64,000 nucleotides of DNA. Source: Telopea speciosissima (Eukaryota; Streptophyta; Magnoliopsida; Proteales; Proteaceae). Below, one piece after another: positions 10,631 to 22,168 of the stretch. Under the pieces are notes generated by a model. That model searched no databases, was not told where the DNA came from, and worked only from the letters and a program-made list of their open reading frames with translations. The DNA lies in NCBI RefSeq assembly GCF_018873765.1, contig NC_057919.1:64536984-64600983 (forward strand), read 5' to 3'. The translations under genes and the position numbers were made by a program. How positions within the stretch are numbered: position 1 is the stretch's first letter; each line of letters opens with the position of its first letter.

Positions 10631-11640
10631 GGTTACTAGTAGTGCAAAGAAAAGCAAAAATGAGGAAGAAGAAGAAGAAGAAATTAAGGAGGAGAAGACC
10701 CTTCTTCTACCTTCTCCTCTAAAGAAGTTATATTAAGTGTTTAGGCACAAAGACAAAGGGTGTGTATATATATAGACTATATATAGGGCAAAAACGGATT
10801 CCATCATGATTCCTTATTGTGTATTGTGGGTCCATGCGAACCTTTTGGATGGTGGATGATGTGGGTCTCCTACTAATTAACATACACCTTTTTCACCTTA
10901 CCGTACCACCCTCACAAGAACATGTACGTATGCATAAAATGGTTTAATGTCTTCAATGATCCAAATGCTTGCCATGTGGCAGTTTTGTTGGTTTCGAATC
11001 TATCAAGTCATCCTCCATCAAAGAAATAAATTTACTGTTAACGTGGGATATGACTGAAATGATGTGATACCAAATTTGACATATGACTTATCTTCGAAGT
11101 GTATGCAAAATTCATTGATCATCATATACTCGTGGGTTGTTTGCTAATGCAACCTATGTGAGAAGAAGATTTTTCAATCACATTGAAAAAAGGAAAAAGA
11201 TCCCCATGGCGATAGCGTAGGGATATTTTTTAATGCTCGTTTACATTCCGACATACAGGGTACATATTGACACTCTCTCTCTTTTCTGACCACGTGGGCA
11301 TCTTATTGGATGAAACCATTTTCTGAGCTGTGATTGGTGTAGGTTAAGAGATTCCTTTCACATTGTCAAAGTGGGAAACCCTCTCCTGATAGGAATAACC
11401 AAACATCATAGGCATTGGTAGCAATGACGAACTTTATCTCTGTCATGAGATCGTGTTAGCTAGCTATGTCAAAAACTTAGGATCGATGGGCATGAGTGGA
11501 TCTATTTTGATAAGAATAATATACAGAATTAATAATGTAAAGTGAGTTCAACATTTCATAAAATTATATGATTAAGCTAAATTCGCTCCTTTGCTAAGAG
11601 GATGAAGTAAAAGAAGTCTGGTTCTATTTTTTTCGCCTTT
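10631..11640 (-). promoter_or_regulatory. Upstream (promoter) region of GH3
   Basis: On the gene strand a TATA-like CTATATATAG lies at 10787-10778, about 150 bp before the start codon, followed by a purine/pyrimidine-rich leader (GAA repeats on the plus strand at 10663-10682). A TGTCGG motif, a preferred auxin-response-factor site, is present in gene orientation at 11253-11248, and a G-box CACGTG at 11291-11296 lies about 40 bp away. GH3 genes are commonly auxin induced; that these motifs act here is inference from motif matches only. Confidence 0.4.
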
Positions 11641-11645
11641 ATTGC

Positions 11646-12043
11646 TATTAGAACTCATAAATTATGGAACATGGAAGCAGAACAATATTAAACTGATCTT
11701 CATTATTATTGCATACCTTCACTCATTGTTTACAAAGAAGGGGCTTAATATATATAGGCCTAAGAGAAACTACTTACCTAATATAAGAGAAATTACTTAC
11801 CTATAATAGTAGGTATATATATGGGTGAAGGAATCCACATGTTGAAAACTCAATCACCTATAAGGATTATAATATGACATTATACTATTCATGAAAGATT
11901 GAGAGAGATACATTGAAGATTGCATAAGATTATGATATTGATTCCTATTATAACTGAACTACTTACCTAAAGTGCTGTTGAGATAAGGATGGAAGATCCT
12001 TCTCTTATTCTAATACTAATATATTCCTAATATATCTCTAATA
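11646..12043 (-). repeat. LTR A of the composite element (398 bp)
   Basis: Same sequence as LTRs B and C but with an extra 23 bp caused by a local duplication around CTTACCTAATATAAGAGAAA. It adjoins the left ATTGC target duplication. Confidence 0.88.
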
Positions 12044-12882
12044 CTCCCCCGCAAGATATGCGTGGATAGAAGAGAAACGCTCAACTTGATTATTGAATTG
12101 AAAGGCTTACACAATTTGCAACACGCATGTGACTGAAATGACGAACGCCGGATGGCGAGCGTCTTGGATGGCAAGGTCGTGGGTGCTCGTAGGGGCTTGG
12201 TGTGGTATGATTCATCGGCTGAGATTGGGGTGCCCGCTCGCTGTGGAGCTGCTGTTGGTGCACAAGTGAGAAAAGGACTGAGAAGAAATTGGGGTGCCCA
12301 CACGTTGTGGAGTTGCTACTGGTGCACAGATGAGACCAGAATTGAGAAGAAATTGGGGTGCCCGCGCGCTGTGGAGCTGCTGCTTGTACACGAAATTGAG
12401 CTTTGTGATTTTTTTTTTTTTTTTGGGTTGTGTTGTAGTCTTAAGCCCTCTACTTGAGGCACGCCCCTAAAAAGGGACCTCAACTCAGGGCACGACTTAA
12501 GGATGACCGAAAAAAGATAATCAAAGAAAGTAAAATAAAAAGGCAGAGATAAGAGGAAAGACAAAAGAAGGTGGAGAATTTTGGATGCTTAGTATAACTG
12601 GGCCGATGGTGGATGGGTTGTTTTTTTTTTTTTTTTTTGGTGATGAAAGGGAATTAGGCCATGATGGATGAGGTGGTGATATAATTGCGGTTGCAGACAT
12701 GAGATTTCAAGAGGGAAGGGAATAAAAACGAAAACTGGAAGTGGGAAGAATGGTGGATCGTGTGCTCATTGGAGCCTTGAAGGAATAATGGTGGATCGAG
12801 TGCTCATTGGAGAAGAGAAGATTGAAGAAAAAGAAAATAAAATGAATCTCTTGCTCGGTGGAGCTAGAGGCTCTTGATACCA

Positions 12883-13257
12883 TATTAGAACTTATAAATT
12901 ATGGAACATGGAAGGAGAGCAATATTAAACTGATCTTCATTATTATTGCATACCTTCGCTCATTGATTACAAAGAAGGGGCTTAATATATATAGGCCTAA
13001 GAGAAACTACTTACCTATAATAGTATGTGTATATATGGGTGAAGGAATCCACATGTTGGAAACTCAATCACCTATACGGATTACAATATGATATTATACT
13101 ATTCATGAAAGATTGAGAGAGATACATTGAAGATTGCATAAGATTATGTTACTGATTCCTAATATAACTGAACTACTTACCTAAAGTGCTGTTGATATAA
13201 GGATGGAAGATCCTTCTCTTATTCTAATACTAATATATTCCTAATATATCTCTAATA
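12883..13257 (-). repeat. LTR B (middle) of the composite element (375 bp)
   Basis: Flanked by a primer binding site on one side (12869-12882) and the polypurine tract on the other, so it serves as both a 3' and a 5' LTR. More similar to LTR C than to LTR A. Confidence 0.88.
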
Positions 13258-14102
13258 CTCCCCCGCAAGATGAGCGTGGATAGAAGAGAAACGCTCAACT
13301 TGATTATTGAATTGAAAGGCTTACACAATTTGCAACACGCATGTTACTGAAATGATGAACGTCGGATGGCGAGCGTCTTGGATGGCAAGGTCGTGGGTGC
13401 TCGTAGGAGCTTGGTGTGGTATGATTCATCGGCTGAGATTGGGGTGCCCGCTCGCTGTGGAGCTGCTGTTGGTGCACAAGTGAGAAAAGGACTGAGAAGA
13501 AATTGGGGTGCCCACACGTTGTGGAGCTGCTACTGGTGCACAGATGAGACCAAAATTGAGAAGAAATTGGGGTGCCCGCGCGCTGTGGAGCTGCTGCTTG
13601 TACACGAAATTGAGCTTTGTGATTTTTTTTTTTTTTTTTTGGGTTGTGTTGTAGTCTTAAGCCCTCTACCTGAGGCACGCCCCTAAAAAGGGACCTCAAC
13701 TCAGGGCACGACTTAAGGATGACCGAAAAAAGATAATCAAAGAAAGTAAAATAAAAAGGCAGAGATAAGAGGAAAGACAAAAGAAAGGTGGAGAATTTTG
13801 GATGCTTAGTATAACTGGGCCGATGGTGGATGGGTTATTTTTTTGTTTTTTTGTTTTTGGTGATGAAAGGGAATTAGGCCATGATGGATGAGGTGGTGAT
13901 ATAATTGCGGTTGCAGACATGAGATTTCAAGAGGGAAGGGAATAAAAACGAAAACTGGAAGTGGGAAGAATGGTGGATCGTGTGCTCATTGGAGCCTTGA
14001 AGGAATAATGGTGGATCGAGTGCTCATTGGAGATGAGAAGATTGAAGAAAAAGAAAAAAAAATGAATCTCTTGCTCGGTGGAGCTAGAGGCTCTTGATAC
14101 CA

Positions 14103-14477
14103 TATTAGAACTTATAAATTATGGAACATGGAAGGAGAGCAATATTAAACTGATCTTCATTATTATTGTATACCTTCGCTCATTGATTACAAAGAAGGGG
14201 CTTAATATATATAGGCCTAAGAGAAACTACTTACCTATAATAATATGTGTATATATGGGTGAAAGAATCCACATGTTGGAAACTCAATCACCTATACGGA
14301 TTACAATATGATATTATACTATTCATGAAAGATTGAGAGAGATACATTGAAGATTGCATAAGATTATGATACTGATTCATAATATAACTGAACTACTTAC
14401 CTAAAGTGCTGTTGAGATAAGGATTGAAGATCCTTCTCCTATTCTAATATTAATATATTCTTAATATATCTCTAATA
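14103..14477 (-). repeat. LTR C of the composite element (375 bp)
   Basis: Upstream-most LTR on the minus strand, followed at 14102-14089 by the primer binding site TGGTATCAAGAGCC and bounded outside by the right ATTGC target duplication. Confidence 0.88.
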
Positions 14478-14482
14478 ATTGC

Positions 14483-16938
14483 TTCCTTTAGAGACTCTTT
14501 GCGACGAGTCTCTTAAGGCTGACAACTCCTCTGTCGCCTCCTCGTAAGAAACCTTGGAAACAATACCTCATGAAGATAGTGTAGATCCAAATGAAAAAAA
14601 TAAAATAAAATCCATGTTATTGAATGACGGCCTCCCTCTTTTACTTGTCTCACCAAGGTTGGTGTGACTATTCTTGAAAAAGCTAGATGATTTTCTAGAG
14701 GGTTAGTATACTCTTACTGGGAGACGGAGTCATCACATCAGGTTTTCCCAGTACTATCTTCCATCAAGAGACTAGAAAGCTTGATAATTGTTTCCCAAGG
14801 AATGACTCTTGGACTATACATAGATTTTGTTGGTTGTTTTGTTTGTTTTGATTGGGGTTCACCCCTTGCCTGATCTACTTGGCAGGTTTTTTTTTTTTCT
14901 TTCTTCTTTTAATATATATTTTCATTTAACAAAAAATAAGGAAAAAAAAATATTAAGCTAAAAGCATGCACACAACCACACAAAGAATAAAAAAAAAAAA
15001 AATTTATACTGAGGGCAAAAATCTTTTGCCCGGGGAGGGTTGGGGTGGCATGGGGAAGGGAAAGGTTAACTCAGACAAACTTCTTCGGAACTACTCGAGA
15101 GGGCCCCATATAAAAGTAGAGCCAACAAAAGTTTAAAAATCCAGAATAAGAGAATCTTTTTGGTCTGCTATTTAGAAATTAATGGAATAGTGAAGATCTT
15201 ATCAAGATGCCTTGTATCTAATATGGGCTGCTATATATTATTGAATAAATATAAAAAATATGATACTAAAAGGGCGAAAAATAAGGTTATATATAGTCCG
15301 AATCCGTTCTCTGTATATGTATTTTTCATGTATGATCAGGTGATGACATGTATTTCTTTTGTTTTTATAAATGCTCCTCCATGAAATCGAATCAATCAAA
15401 TTAATTGAATGCGACTGAACAAATTCAAGCCAAATCGAACCGAACTGACCCGCTTCTATAGCCCCTTGTGGCAAGTAATTTGTGCCCTAATCACAAGATA
15501 TTGTACAACTTTTTGCATTAGATCTTGTCTCAAAAGCATATTAATTTTGTACCTATCACAATTAGAATACAAATATCATAATCTCATTTTTAATATGTGT
15601 GGATAAAATTATCCTCTCTTGAGATTGATAGGGATTCTGATACATCTCAGATCAGAATCTAAATCTTGGAGATTAGTGAATTGAATTAATTCTTATACTT
15701 AGATCCTTCTCGAATCTAATTTGATTAAAAACCTAACCCAAAGTTTCTTAAAAAGTTTAATTCCTACTCTTAAGTCAAAAATAAATAAGGATTCTCTATC
15801 TAAAAAGAGAAGAAAAGAAAAGAAAAGGAGTTACCATAGATATGAACATAGTAGTTAACTACCATTGTAGTCTTATATCTCATACTTGTTCCTAGTAATT
15901 GAACCCTAGAAATTGGACGAGGGAAGAGGAAACAAAGTTTTTTCCTAAATATGTGATTTTTTTTTTAGTTTTTGATTTAATAAATTTTGGATTTTTCTAT
16001 AAGAGATAAGTTTCATTGATTTTCTGTTATAATAGTGACTAAAAGAAGAGCATAATGACAAAAATGAATATCAAACATGATTAATGGGTGATTTGAGAGA
16101 GGATTGCAGGAATCAATTGGAATTGAGATCAGGCTTAGCCAATACGATTCGAATAGTTTACCTGTCAGTAGCAAAGAAAAGCCTCCCAAGATCTACCATC
16201 TCAACTAGTTTTTTGGAATGTATTTTTCATAAATTCCAAAAAGCTCACTTGCTCGTTTGCATGGGGTGGGAAAGTAAGGAGACAACATGCATGACATTAA
16301 ATGATTTTGTCTCGATTTCTTTCCTTTCTTTTATTGTTTCTTCACCTCATTACATGTGGAATGCACACACAACATATCTTTTTCCACCCCTTTTTATCTG
16401 CCAAACAAACGCCCCTGTAGAAAACTGACTCAATTCTTACGCATCACGGATGAGATTTGGCCGTTATCGGGTTCGACATCATGAAATCTACATGTTGGAC
16501 CTCTTTGCATCCCTCACTATCAAAATTACTTGACAGTAGTGGGTAATTGTCAAGAAACAATAAGCACACTTTTAAGGCATATGTTCCTTTTTTTTTTTTA
16601 CTTCCCCAACTTAATAAGAATACAATCTAAGGACACTGCAATTTTCCCTTGATAGCACTTTTTGTGGAAAAGCATCATAAGATTGTTACCAAAAAATAAA
16701 AAAGCATCATAGGAAAGGAGAAAAAAGAATAACCACGAAAATGTCATTCAACAACCCCATGTAAGTGGTGTAGGGATATTTTTCCATTTTCTCTCATATT
16801 GTAATAATGATGACGACGACACATTGACACATACTCGCTCCTTTCTATCTATGTGGGTCTTTTATTGTCGAAAGCATTTTCCATGTTGTAATTGTTGTGG
16901 CATGGGAAAACTCGTGCCCTAAAATTATTCCTTAGCAT
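14483..16938. other. Intergenic sequence, no gene seen
   Basis: A+T-rich sequence with several homopolymer runs (14887-14898 T, 14989-15002 A). Several short ORFs occur, but none resembles a protein family. Nothing else is supported. Confidence 0.45.
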
Positions 16939-17123
16939 AGTTATTAAGGCAACAAGGTGACCAAGGTGCTTCTTACCAAAAAAAAAAAAGGTGACCAAGG
17001 TGTTGAAAAGGGCCTAAAATCAAGGCGACACCAACAAGACGGATCAAGACATCCAAGACGCGCCCGCGTAGGCGACTAAGGCGCCCAAGGCGAACAAGAT
17101 GCCTAAGCTTCGCCTTGATAACT
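16939..17123. mobile_element. Small inverted-repeat element with AGTTATYAAGGC ends
   Basis: The left end AGTTATTAAGGC is the inverted complement of the right end GCCTTGATAACT apart from one base. The interior is rich in AAGGCG/CGCCC units. A segment GGTGACCAAGGTG is duplicated around a poly-A run at 16978-16989. Superfamily unknown; no coding sequence. Confidence 0.55.
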
Positions 17124-17462
17124 AAGTTCCTTAGCTATTCCTTGAAATTAGTTTGCAAGGAGTATTTTGCCAATACTATTTAATCACAAGAGTTTCATTG
17201 ATGTCTATCAATGTCTTTAAAAGATGTCCTATCTTTGAATAGGTTGATGCCTCGCCGCATCCCCTTTTAATCTTTTATGGTATAGGGTTAATACTTTTCT
17301 CATAAGTAAACCAGGGAAAGTATCTCTGGTTGACAAAAAAGAGAATGAGGGGTTGCGATTTGAAAGGAGGGGCATTTTGGTCATTTTATCAATAGAGAGG
17401 GAGACTTTGGTGCTCAATTAATGCTCCCGACAACCTCTGGTTGGCAGAGTAGAAAACTTTTG

Positions 17463-17601
17463 CGTTGGGGTCCTCTGTAGCGCGACACAGAGTGTAGCGC
17501 ATATCCAACACCCCACCTATGTGTTGGGCTGCATGCCCAAGTACTGTGGGCTGTCAGATGATGCACTATACATTATGTCGCGCTACAGAGGACCCAAATC
17601 C
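17463..17601. mobile_element. Palindromic mini-element 4
   Basis: GGGTCCTCTGTAGCGCGACA at the left pairs with TGTCGCGCTACAGAGGACCC at the right, a perfect 20-bp end. A 10-bp target duplication AAAACTTTTG lies at 17453-17462 and 17602-17611. The sequence of the arms differs from elements 2 and 5 but the architecture and duplication length are the same. Confidence 0.85.
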
Positions 17602-17611
17602 AAAACTTTTG

Positions 17612-18490
17612 TCCATTAGACAAATATATCTAAGGATTTATTTTGAGATACTCAGACTCACTATTTCAATGATTCTTAGCAAAAGGGATAAAGGTAGTGG
17701 GTAAGAGTAAAGACACCATTCTTTCCTTTTCCAGGAAATTTTGTAGTAATGCATGAGAAAGATACATGTACGAAGTTCTTGTTTTCTTTCCATCTATAGC
17801 ACGTTTGATTCCCTAGCTAAATTATGGTGCTCCCCATTACCCACCTGAGGTTGAAGGTACAAAAGCCATTGGAAGTGATTGAGAGCTAGCTAGCATAGAT
17901 GATCAATATAATTCTGTGATAGAAGGTCAGCCACCTCATGAACCACTGTGGAAATGTGGCTTCCAGCATCCAAACAACATCCATGAAAGTCCTTATCCAA
18001 ATCTTAAACTGTTACATGCATGAGTTGGTGGATGACAGGTTCAGTTGGGATTATGGAGTGTTTTATTTAATCGTATAATAAGTTATTGTACGTGGGTAGG
18101 AGATCTGGTGTTAGGTTATTGCATGTGAGTGGGAGACGTGGTAGGAGTGGTAGAAAATAAGTGTAAAGAGTTGTAACTAGCATTATGTAATCCTATTGGC
18201 AGCTCCCAATTACGCCGGGATGTTATTACTTCATCAGTAAAGCAAAACCCTATCTTATTCTCTCTCTCTCTCTCCCTATTATTTCTTTCTTTTTTTTCAG
18301 ATTATCTTTGCACGTACCACAAACAATATTGTCCGGGTTCTTGAGCCAATCATCTACTGCCACGTACCAAGCTCTCATTGCCCTATGAAGTAAGCTTCTC
18401 ACTAGTGTATAGGAACTTACATTCTCTACTAGTGTAATGAAAACATGTGAAGTTAAATGACAAAGTAGACAACAAAGGCAACACAGAAAG
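17612..18490. other. Intergenic sequence with possible LTR remnant
   Basis: No gene is supported. From about 18108 (TGTTAGGTTATTGCATG) to the CT-rich tract at 18255-18296 the sequence has the look of a copia-type LTR end, but no partner repeat or primer site confirms this. Confidence 0.3.
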
Positions 18491-19396
18491 AAACACTTTG
18501 AATAAAGGGGGAGGAAGGGGGGATGTTGTGTGTACGTTTGCTGCACGGAGCATAATGGAGACAGCCTTTTTGGACACAAAGAAGTGGCTGAGTTGATAAG
18601 AAGAAAGCTGGGCATAATATGACACAAAGTCACAAACAAAAACCCTTTTCTTTCATTTCTTCCTTTCTCTTTTGTTTCTTTCTTTCTACTTTCAAGAAGA
18701 GTAGATGAGATGACTTGTGGTGTGGTGTTCTTCAATGATCCTATACTTCATTTTGAAACACTATAGGGCTTGCTTTTTTCTCTTTGAGAGAAGTGGGAGG
18801 GAAAGGAAGGTATTGTAAAGAGAGACACAAGTGATGCATTGAGTGGGTGCATCGATCCTTTATTGTCCTTGTTACCTTGCTATTGTTTAAATCGTGCAAT
18901 TGTTGTCGGAGCAATATATGTGTGCATTTCAAGTACAATTGTTGTATTCTTTCGGAGGTACTGCACTTGTGGTATAAAGAACTAATCCTAAACCCTACTT
19001 GTTTCCGATCGTTTGAATACCCTAACGCTATGATGAACGGTTCATTATTGAATTTTTTTTTATTTGGTATCACTTCCGCCAACAGAAATTCCAAGATCTG
19101 CGCATGCATGGTTTAGGTCCCCTTCCCCTCCATGGCTCAAGTAAAGAGAGAACCTCTTAAGCCATGACAATACCAAGTTTCTCGTCACCTGCGGTGAACA
19201 GAGAACCTCTTAACCATGACATCTGAGCATTGGATTGTACTGGGAGTTTAACGATGAAAGTGACTGAACAGAAATCCAATCATGTAATCCTTGGCACCGA
19301 GAAACTTTCTTCTCCCCCCCCCCCCCCCGGTGGTGAGTATAGCAGTCTTCCCGGTAATAATCCTTCTCCAGGAATCAAAAAATGAGATGGACCAAC
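18491..19396. repeat. Duplicated segment, copy 1
   Basis: This segment is closely similar, in the same orientation, to 45043-46387. Matching blocks include TTTGCTGCACGGAGCATAAT, GATAAGAAGAAAGCTGGGCA, CAAGTACAATTGTTGTATTC and GGTTTAGGTCCCCTTCCCCT. Here the site occupied by a palindromic element in the other copy is empty (AAAGAAGTGG at 18583-18592). A C homopolymer lies around 19314-19328. No coding function is recognised. Confidence 0.85.
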
Positions 19397-19592
19397 CTGA
19401 GCTCAGGCAAGCCCAAACTCATCCTCAGATTGGATGGGACTGCACCAGAAATTTTTTGGTTTAAGCTGGGCCAGTCTGCAAGGTTATGGCAAGGCCCAAA
19501 TTATATCTTTCCAGGAATTGAAAAAGGAACCATGCGTGTACTTTTTGTGGGGGGAGGGGCGGAGGGGTAAAGCCAAAGCCTAAAGGACAAAC

Positions 19593-19845
19593 TAGGGGTG
19601 TCAATTAATAGTTGAAATCTGTTTCCGTATCTGTTTAGCACTATCCGAATCTATTCGAAAGCTAAACTGATGCAGATACGAATAGGCTATAGCTATCCAA
19701 AAAATTTACATGTAAACGGTTAAAATATCCATTCTGTATCTGTGTCCGTATCTATTTAGCACTATCCGAATCCGTCCGAAAGCTAATCGAATGCGGATGT
19801 AGATATAACACTATCCGAGCCAAATCCAATCCGTTTACATCCCTA
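19593..19845. mobile_element. hAT-like MITE
   Basis: The ends are TAGGGGTGTCAA at the left and TTTACATCCCTA at the right, matching the YARNG start of hAT termini. Flanking 8-mers GGACAAAC (19585-19592) and ATACAAAC (19846-19853) agree at six of eight positions, compatible with an aged hAT target duplication. The inside holds two copies of a block around TTTAGCACTATCCGAATC. Non-coding. Confidence 0.5.
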
Positions 19846-20075
19846 ATACAAACCCATAGTTTCTCACTTTCCCAGGTACCAATAGTTCTATTGTCTATTT
19901 AATTTCACAATGCACCTAAAGCCTGGAAGTGCATCAAGTAGGAGCAATCTAGTATAGTTTTCAATTAGTTAATTTTTGGAATTACATAACCCCCCTCAGA
20001 CTTTCAGGTGCTCTGTTTCATCAATGAAAATACATAGAACAATAAAAACAGGTGATTCCTTCTCGGTTAAAGAGG

Positions 20076-21812
20076 CTATTCATCTATATTATACAAGACC
20101 AAAGAGGGATTGGGCACATATCCCTCAACTTCTAGGTGTTTGCTTATCCTACTTGCAACCTCATAAACCTCTCTGCAGTGAGGGTGAGACTTGTCATTCA
20201 CAAAGAACTCATGAACAACACTACTGACCTCAATAGAGCTGCATCCAGGTACCTTCTCCTCAGTTCCAATATTTCTCATCATCTTCCTCATTTTCTCAAC
20301 TTCACCCCACTGGTTTCCAGCTGCATAAATGTTTGATAAGAGCACGTAGCACCCACCATCTCCCAATGCCATCTTCTTTAGACCTCTAATCACCTCCTCA
20401 CCAACAGCACTGTCCCCATGGATTTTGCATGCAGTTAGTAAAGCCCCCCATACAACTACATTCGGCTCCATTGGCATGTTTTCTATTAGAATTTTAGCTT
20501 CATCGATGAGACCTGCTCGTCCAAGAATATCTACCATACAACCATAGTGTTCAATCTTTGGTGTGATGTTGAACTCCTCCTCCATTCGATCAAATTGCCT
20601 GTGGCCCTCATCTACCAAACCAATATGACTACAGGCAGAAAGAACTCCAACAAAGGTTACATCGTTAGGAGTCACGTGAGTGATTTCCATTTGTCTGAAG
20701 AGCGCTAGTGTATCGGCTCCATGGCCGTGCATGGCAAGCCCACCTAACATAGCATTCCAAGAACACACATTTCTTTGGGGCATACTGTTAAAGACTTGAA
20801 GGGCTGTGTCAATGCATCCACACTTGGCATACATGTCTACAAGGGAAGTGCCCAAGAAAACATCATGCCTTAGTTTGTTCTTGCCCACGTAGGCATGGAT
20901 CCATCTACCCATGTCTAGTGCCCCAACTTGAGCACAAGCGGAGAGAACACTTGCCATGGTGACACTATCAGGCCGAACCCCAGAAAGTTGCATATCTTTG
21001 AAAAGGTTCAAGGCCACAGCTGCACTTCTGCTCTGGACATAGCTTGAAATGATCACACTCCATGAAACTAAGTCTCTATCAGGCATAACATCAAACAACG
21101 ATCTTGCAACATCAATGTGGCCACGCTTAGAATACCCAGAAATAACAGCATTCCATGACTCAACATTTTTGTTGGGCATTTCATCAAACAGCTTCTGCGC
21201 ATTCTCAATATCATCAGAAGCAAAACACGCTGATATCATTGTATTCCAAATAACCACATTATCAGTGGGAATTTCGTCGAACAGATAACTCGCAGCCATG
21301 TTGTCTCCGCATTTTGAGTACAGATGGATCAGCGCGTTACGAATAAATTCATCAAAGTAAAACCCAAGTTTCAGGAGCTTCCCATGAAGGATTTTGGCTT
21401 CCTGATAATTGGGTATTGAAGAATATGCTTTGAGGGCAAAAATGAAGGTGAACTTATTGGGTTCAACCCCTTGTGATCTCATCAGATAATAAAACTCGAT
21501 TGCCTTCTCTGGCATTCGGACCTTGACGAAGCCCCTGATCATGGTTGTCCACATATAGGCATCTCGCAATTCGATGTTATTGAACATATGAAGAGCATAA
21601 CCCATGTTCCGAGCAGATACAGCACAGAATTCCAACATCTTGGAAGCAACAAAGGAATCCAAAATTTGGCCGGAACGGAGGATGTGAGCATGGATTGGCT
21701 TGAAATCCTTCATGGATGTGCATGATAAAAGTAGAGAGATTATTCTCTGGTTTGAATTTTTGAGCTGCCATTGAAGAGAACACAACGAAGAGGAGATGCA
21801 AGACATTTTCAA
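20076..21812 (-). CDS. PLS-class pentatricopeptide repeat protein, E+ type, without DYW domain
   Basis: Intron-less ORF of 578 residues. Tandem PPR motifs run from about residue 30 to 450, with landmarks such as HAHILRSG, WTTMIRGFVK, NALIHLYSKCG, WNTMISACF, WNAVISGYSKRG, LVDMYAKCGCIDTA and WNAMLGGLAMHGHG; the alternating lengths are of the PLS type. It ends with E and E+ domains: WGALLTACKIHGD, YVLLSNIYAA, PGCSSIEV, then VHEFFVNDKSHP and a terminal LVLYNIDE. Stop TAG follows, where full DYW proteins would continue into the deaminase domain. Such proteins bind single-stranded RNA in mitochondria or plastids and usually guide C-to-U editing, with the DYW activity supplied in trans. The target RNA and organelle cannot be told from sequence alone. 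A second Met three codons in is an alternative start. The gene looks intact. Confidence 0.93.
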   Translation of the reverse strand: MKMSCISSSLCSLQWQLKNSNQRIISLLLSCTSMKDFKPIHAHILRSGQILDSFVASKMLEFCAVSARNMGYALHMFNNIELRDAYMWTTMIRGFVKVRMPEKAIEFYYLMRSQGVEPNKFTFIFALKAYSSIPNYQEAKILHGKLLKLGFYFDEFIRNALIHLYSKCGDNMAASYLFDEIPTDNVVIWNTMISACFASDDIENAQKLFDEMPNKNVESWNAVISGYSKRGHIDVARSLFDVMPDRDLVSWSVIISSYVQSRSAAVALNLFKDMQLSGVRPDSVTMASVLSACAQVGALDMGRWIHAYVGKNKLRHDVFLGTSLVDMYAKCGCIDTALQVFNSMPQRNVCSWNAMLGGLAMHGHGADTLALFRQMEITHVTPNDVTFVGVLSACSHIGLVDEGHRQFDRMEEEFNITPKIEHYGCMVDILGRAGLIDEAKILIENMPMEPNVVVWGALLTACKIHGDSAVGEEVIRGLKKMALGDGGCYVLLSNIYAAGNQWGEVEKMRKMMRNIGTEEKVPGCSSIEVSSVVHEFFVNDKSHPHCREVYEVASRISKHLEVEGYVPNPSLVLYNIDE

Positions 21813-22009
21813 CCGCCATTAGGGGTTGTCGATAATGTAGAAGGTGAAACTTATGAAACGCCGGATCTCATATTCTCATTGGGAAAGGATCTGCATAAAC
21901 ACGTACTCCTCCCAGGCAAGCACTTGGGAAAGCAATCGAACACAACATACCTTGAGTAGTGATCAACATTTTGCTCAAACATATTTTCCCCCCTTCTCAC
22001 GATGCTTTC

Positions 22010-22168
22010 TTAAGCATCTCTTTTACATTTGCAGAAAGAAACTTGAGCTGGGTTGCAATCTGAGACTGCAACAACAGCGTCTGATTCACGAATGATGTTT
22101 ACTGAATCACAGGAATGTGAGAGAACTATGGTAACAGTGCCATCTGCTTTAAGAAGTTCAATACATCC
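22010..22168 (-). CDS. Candidate terminal exon of an unidentified gene
   Basis: After a good acceptor (TTTTTGTTCAG on the minus strand) an open frame of 52 codons begins GCIELLKADGTVTIVLSHSC, continues through DSVNIIRESDAVVAVSD and ends CKCKRDA with TAA at 22012-22010. The composition looks protein-like, but I do not recognise the family and no matching upstream exon could be assembled. A short ATG frame (MANVQNPCGSVPSSSSTAAT) at about 23721 downward on the same strand could be a first exon or an upstream ORF. Treat as a hypothesis. Confidence 0.28.
   Translation of the reverse strand, partial: GCIELLKADGTVTIVLSHSCDSVNIIRESDAVVAVSDCNPAQVSFCKCKRDA

Larger units (their letters stand above)
11646..14477 (-). 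mobile_element. Non-autonomous copia-like LTR element with three LTRs and two internal regions
   Basis: Read on the minus strand the element is LTR (14477-14103), internal (14102-13258), LTR (13257-12883), internal (12882-12044), LTR (12043-11646). Each LTR begins TATTAGAG and ends CTAATA. Directly after an LTR comes TGGTATCAAGAGCC, the copia-type primer binding site. Directly before the next LTR comes CTTGCGGGGGAG, a polypurine tract. A perfect 5-bp target duplication, ATTGC, lies at 11641-11645 and 14478-14482, so the whole triple structure behaves as one insertion. The internal regions (839 and 845 bp) have no gag or pol and contain three imperfect copies of a GGGGTGCCC..GTGGAGCTGCT unit. 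The arrangement fits a TRIM/LARD-type element after unequal exchange or multimer insertion. Confidence 0.92.

Noticed and set aside
12152-13780. Pairs of similar open frames (plus and minus) in the 12-13.8 kb region
   Set aside because: They are the two copies of the non-coding internal region of the three-LTR element; the apparent protein repeats reflect DNA tandem units and no gag or pol motif is present.
21049-21288. Plus-strand open frame over the PPR gene
   Set aside because: Antisense shadow of the PPR coding sequence.
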